Below are positions 3,701 through 5,531 of a stretch of DNA of 5,531 nucleotides, in pieces. A program made the position numbers and the translations under genes. The notes beneath the pieces were generated by a model. That model was not told the origin of the DNA, made no database searches, and saw only the letters and a list, made by a program, of their open reading frames with translations. This DNA is from an uncultured Clostridia bacterium (GTDB lineage: Bacteria > Bacillota > Clostridia > Oscillospirales > Oscillospiraceae). Positions within the stretch are counted from its first letter, which is position 1. Every line of letters begins with the position of its first letter. The DNA lies in the NCBI GenBank assembly GCA_945946745.1, contig CAMEWZ010000113.1:1-5531 (forward strand). The letters run 5' to 3'.

Positions 3701-5531
3701 ATGAACTACGATTTTGCAAGGATTGAAGCCAAGTGGCACAAATACTGGGAGGAGCACGACACCTTCCACACGGATGTGTGGGATTTCTCCAAGCCCAAGT
3801 ATTATGTGCTGGATATGTTCCCTTACCCCTCCGGCGTGGGCCTGCACGCAGGTCATCCCGAGGGCTATACCGCCACGGATATCATGTCCCGGATGAAGCG
3901 GATGCAGGGCTACAACGTGCTGCACCCCATGGGCTATGATTCCTTTGGCCTGCCCGCCGAGCAGTACGCGGTGAGCACCGGCCACAATCCCAACGGGTTT
4001 ACCCAGAAGAACATCGAGACCTTTTCCGCGCAGCTGAAGGAACTGGGCTTCGACTATGACTGGTCGAAAATGATTGCAACCTCGGATCCCTCCTTCTATA
4101 AGTGGACCCAGTGGATTTTTAAGAAGCTCTACGAGGCGGGCTATGCCAAGCGTATCGAAATGCCGGTGAACTGGTGCGAGGAATTGGGCACCGTGCTTTC
4201 GAATGATGAGGTCATCGACGGCAAGTCCGAGCGGGGCGGCTATCCCGTGGTCAAAAAGAACATGATGCAGTGGGTCATTGACCAGCCCGCCTTTGCCGAG
4301 AAGCTGCTGGAGGGGCTGAACGAGATCGACTGGCCGGAATCCACCAAGGAAATCCAGCGCAACTGGATCGGCAAGTCTACCGGCGTGGAGGTGGATTTCC
4401 AGCTGGTAGGCGGCGGCGAATTCTCCATCTACACCACCTGTATCGAAACCATTTACGGCATCACCTTCATGGTGCTGGCGCCCGACGGCAAGATTGTCCA
4501 GTCCCTCATGGATCGGGTGCAGAACAAGGAAGAAGTCCAGGCCTACATCGACGAGACCTTGAAAAAGAGCGACATGGATCGCACGGACTTGAACAAGGGC
4601 AAGTCCGGCTGCCGGCTTCAAGGAGTTTATGCCATCAATCCCGTCAACGGCAAGGAAGTGCCGGTATTTATCGGCGATTTCGTGCTGGCAAACTACGGCA
4701 CCGGCGCGGTCATGGCTGTGCCCAGTCACGACCAGCGTGACTTCGAGTATGCCCAGGTTCACAACATCCCCATGATCCAGGTCATTGAAGGCCGCGATGT
4801 GTCCGAGTGTGCCTTTGAAAAGCAGGACTATCTGGGCAAGGGCTGCAAGCTGATTCATTCCGAGGAGTTCACCGGTCTGACGGTGGAGGAGGCCAAGGAG
4901 GCCATCACCTGCAAGCTGGAAAACATGGGCGTTGCCCGGAGAAAGAACAACTACCACTTCCGGGAGTGGATTTTCGCCCGTCAGCGCTACTGGGGCGAGC
5001 CGGTTCCCTGCGTGTATACCGACGACGGAAAGACCTATTTCCTGCCGGACGAGGAGCTGCCGCTGATCCTGCCCGAGCTGGAGGATTACAAGGGCCGCAA
5101 CGGCCAGGCGCCTTTGGAGAACGCCACCGAGTGGAAGCAGTATGATAAAAACGGTATCCACGGCGTTCGGGAGACCTCTACCATGCCCGGCAGCGCCGGT
5201 TCTTCCTGGTATTACATGCGCTATATCGATCCCAACAATGACAAGCAGCTGTGCGATCCTAAGCTTCTGAAGCACTGGCTGCCGGTTGACCTGTACGTGG
5301 GCGGCCCGGAGCACGCCGTGGGCCATCTGATGTATTCCCGGATCTGGAACCGATTCTTGTACGACGAGGGCATTTCTCCTGTGAAGGAGCCGTTCCAGAA
5401 GCTGGTGCATCAAGGCATGATCCTGGGCGAGAACGGCATCAAGATGGGCAAGCGGTTCCCGGAGTTCGTGGTCAACCCCAGCGACATCGTCCGGGACTAC
5501 GGTGCGGATACCCTGCGGCTGTATGAGATGT
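3701..5531 (+). CDS. leuS: Leucyl-tRNA synthetase, 3'-truncated by window end
   Basis: LeuRS is the class I synthetase that charges tRNA-Leu and edits mischarged tRNA through its CP1 domain. The window holds 610 codons of an expected 800 or so; the C-terminal anticodon-binding and tRNA-contact domains are missing. I translated the frame through to base 5530 and found no stop or frameshift. In order: Rossmann signature PYPSGVGLHAGH at 41-52 (HAGH is the HIGH motif), HPMGYDSFGLPAEQYA shortly after, NWCEELGTVLSNDEV before the editing insert, CP1 editing domain with the Thr-rich peptide TTCIET at 245-250 and PSHDQRD at 341-347 (conserved Asp344 and Asp347), RQRYWGEP at 427-434, WLPVDLYVGGPEHAVGHL, then FQKLVHQGMILGENG leading to KMGKR at 581-585, and YGADTLRLYEM at the edge. 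Two signatures depart from the usual form: KMGKR instead of KMSKS and TTCIET instead of TTRPDT. The rest of the protein is conserved, so this is a real gene with variant motifs, probably clade-wide. Confidence 0.96.
   Translation, partial: MNYDFARIEAKWHKYWEEHDTFHTDVWDFSKPKYYVLDMFPYPSGVGLHAGHPEGYTATDIMSRMKRMQGYNVLHPMGYDSFGLPAEQYAVSTGHNPNGFTQKNIETFSAQLKELGFDYDWSKMIATSDPSFYKWTQWIFKKLYEAGYAKRIEMPVNWCEELGTVLSNDEVIDGKSERGGYPVVKKNMMQWVIDQPAFAEKLLEGLNEIDWPESTKEIQRNWIGKSTGVEVDFQLVGGGEFSIYTTCIETIYGITFMVLAPDGKIVQSLMDRVQNKEEVQAYIDETLKKSDMDRTDLNKGKSGCRLQGVYAINPVNGKEVPVFIGDFVLANYGTGAVMAVPSHDQRDFEYAQVHNIPMIQVIEGRDVSECAFEKQDYLGKGCKLIHSEEFTGLTVEEAKEAITCKLENMGVARRKNNYHFREWIFARQRYWGEPVPCVYTDDGKTYFLPDEELPLILPELEDYKGRNGQAPLENATEWKQYDKNGIHGVRETSTMPGSAGSSWYYMRYIDPNNDKQLCDPKLLKHWLPVDLYVGGPEHAVGHLMYSRIWNRFLYDEGISPVKEPFQKLVHQGMILGENGIKMGKRFPEFVVNPSDIVRDYGADTLRLYEM

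Noticed and set aside
3584..5413. Long open frame of 609 codons on the minus strand opposite leuS
   Set aside because: It lies almost wholly antisense to a confidently identified leuS. Its His/Gly/Leu/Val-rich composition is what results from reading the complement of GC-biased codons, and no domain or motif is recognisable. The long frame reflects codon bias.

Overview
This window looks like chromosomal housekeeping DNA from a GC-rich member of the Clostridia (Firmicutes), most plausibly an Oscillospiraceae/Ruminococcaceae-type gut bacterium. The evidence is the Firmicutes-style cluster yhbY-nadD-yqeK-rsfS, the Firmicutes form of leucyl-tRNA synthetase, clear Shine-Dalgarno sites, and a TTGACAATTGA-type intergenic repeat of a kind I recall from uncultured Clostridia. 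The taxonomy is inference from these features. All genes lie on the + strand.

Layout: (1) 1-867, the 3' part of ftsY, the signal recognition particle receptor GTPase, truncated by the window start. (2) 871-1476, rdgB, the house-cleaning XTP/dITP pyrophosphatase, 3 nt after ftsY. (3) 1463-1936, yhbY, a CRM-domain ribosome-assembly protein with an unusually long basic C-terminal tail; it overlaps rdgB by 14 nt. (4) 1973-3148, one ORF joining NadD (NAD biosynthesis) to a YqeK-type HD phosphohydrolase (Ap4A hydrolysis). (5) 3175-3543, rsfS, the ribosome silencing factor. (6) 3544-3700, a 157-nt gap with five tandem 7-bp repeats, a GC hairpin and a second hairpin just before the next gene. (7) 3701-5531, the first 610 codons of leuS, cut by the window end.

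The first five genes have gaps of at most 36 nt or overlap, and no terminator is visible between them, so they probably form one transcription unit. The products fall into two groups: ribosome and translation factors (FtsY, YhbY, RsfS, and LeuRS downstream) and nucleotide or cofactor housekeeping enzymes (RdgB, NadD-YqeK). The leuS gene may be expressed by read-through or from its own weak promoter in the repeat-bearing gap.

I see no mobile element, CRISPR array, RNA gene or obviously new system. The points most worth a second look are in LeuRS: the class I KMSKS signature reads KMGKR, and the editing-site TTRPDT peptide reads TTCIET, both in an otherwise intact frame. After these come the NadD-YqeK fusion, the YhbY tail and the heptamer repeat tract.
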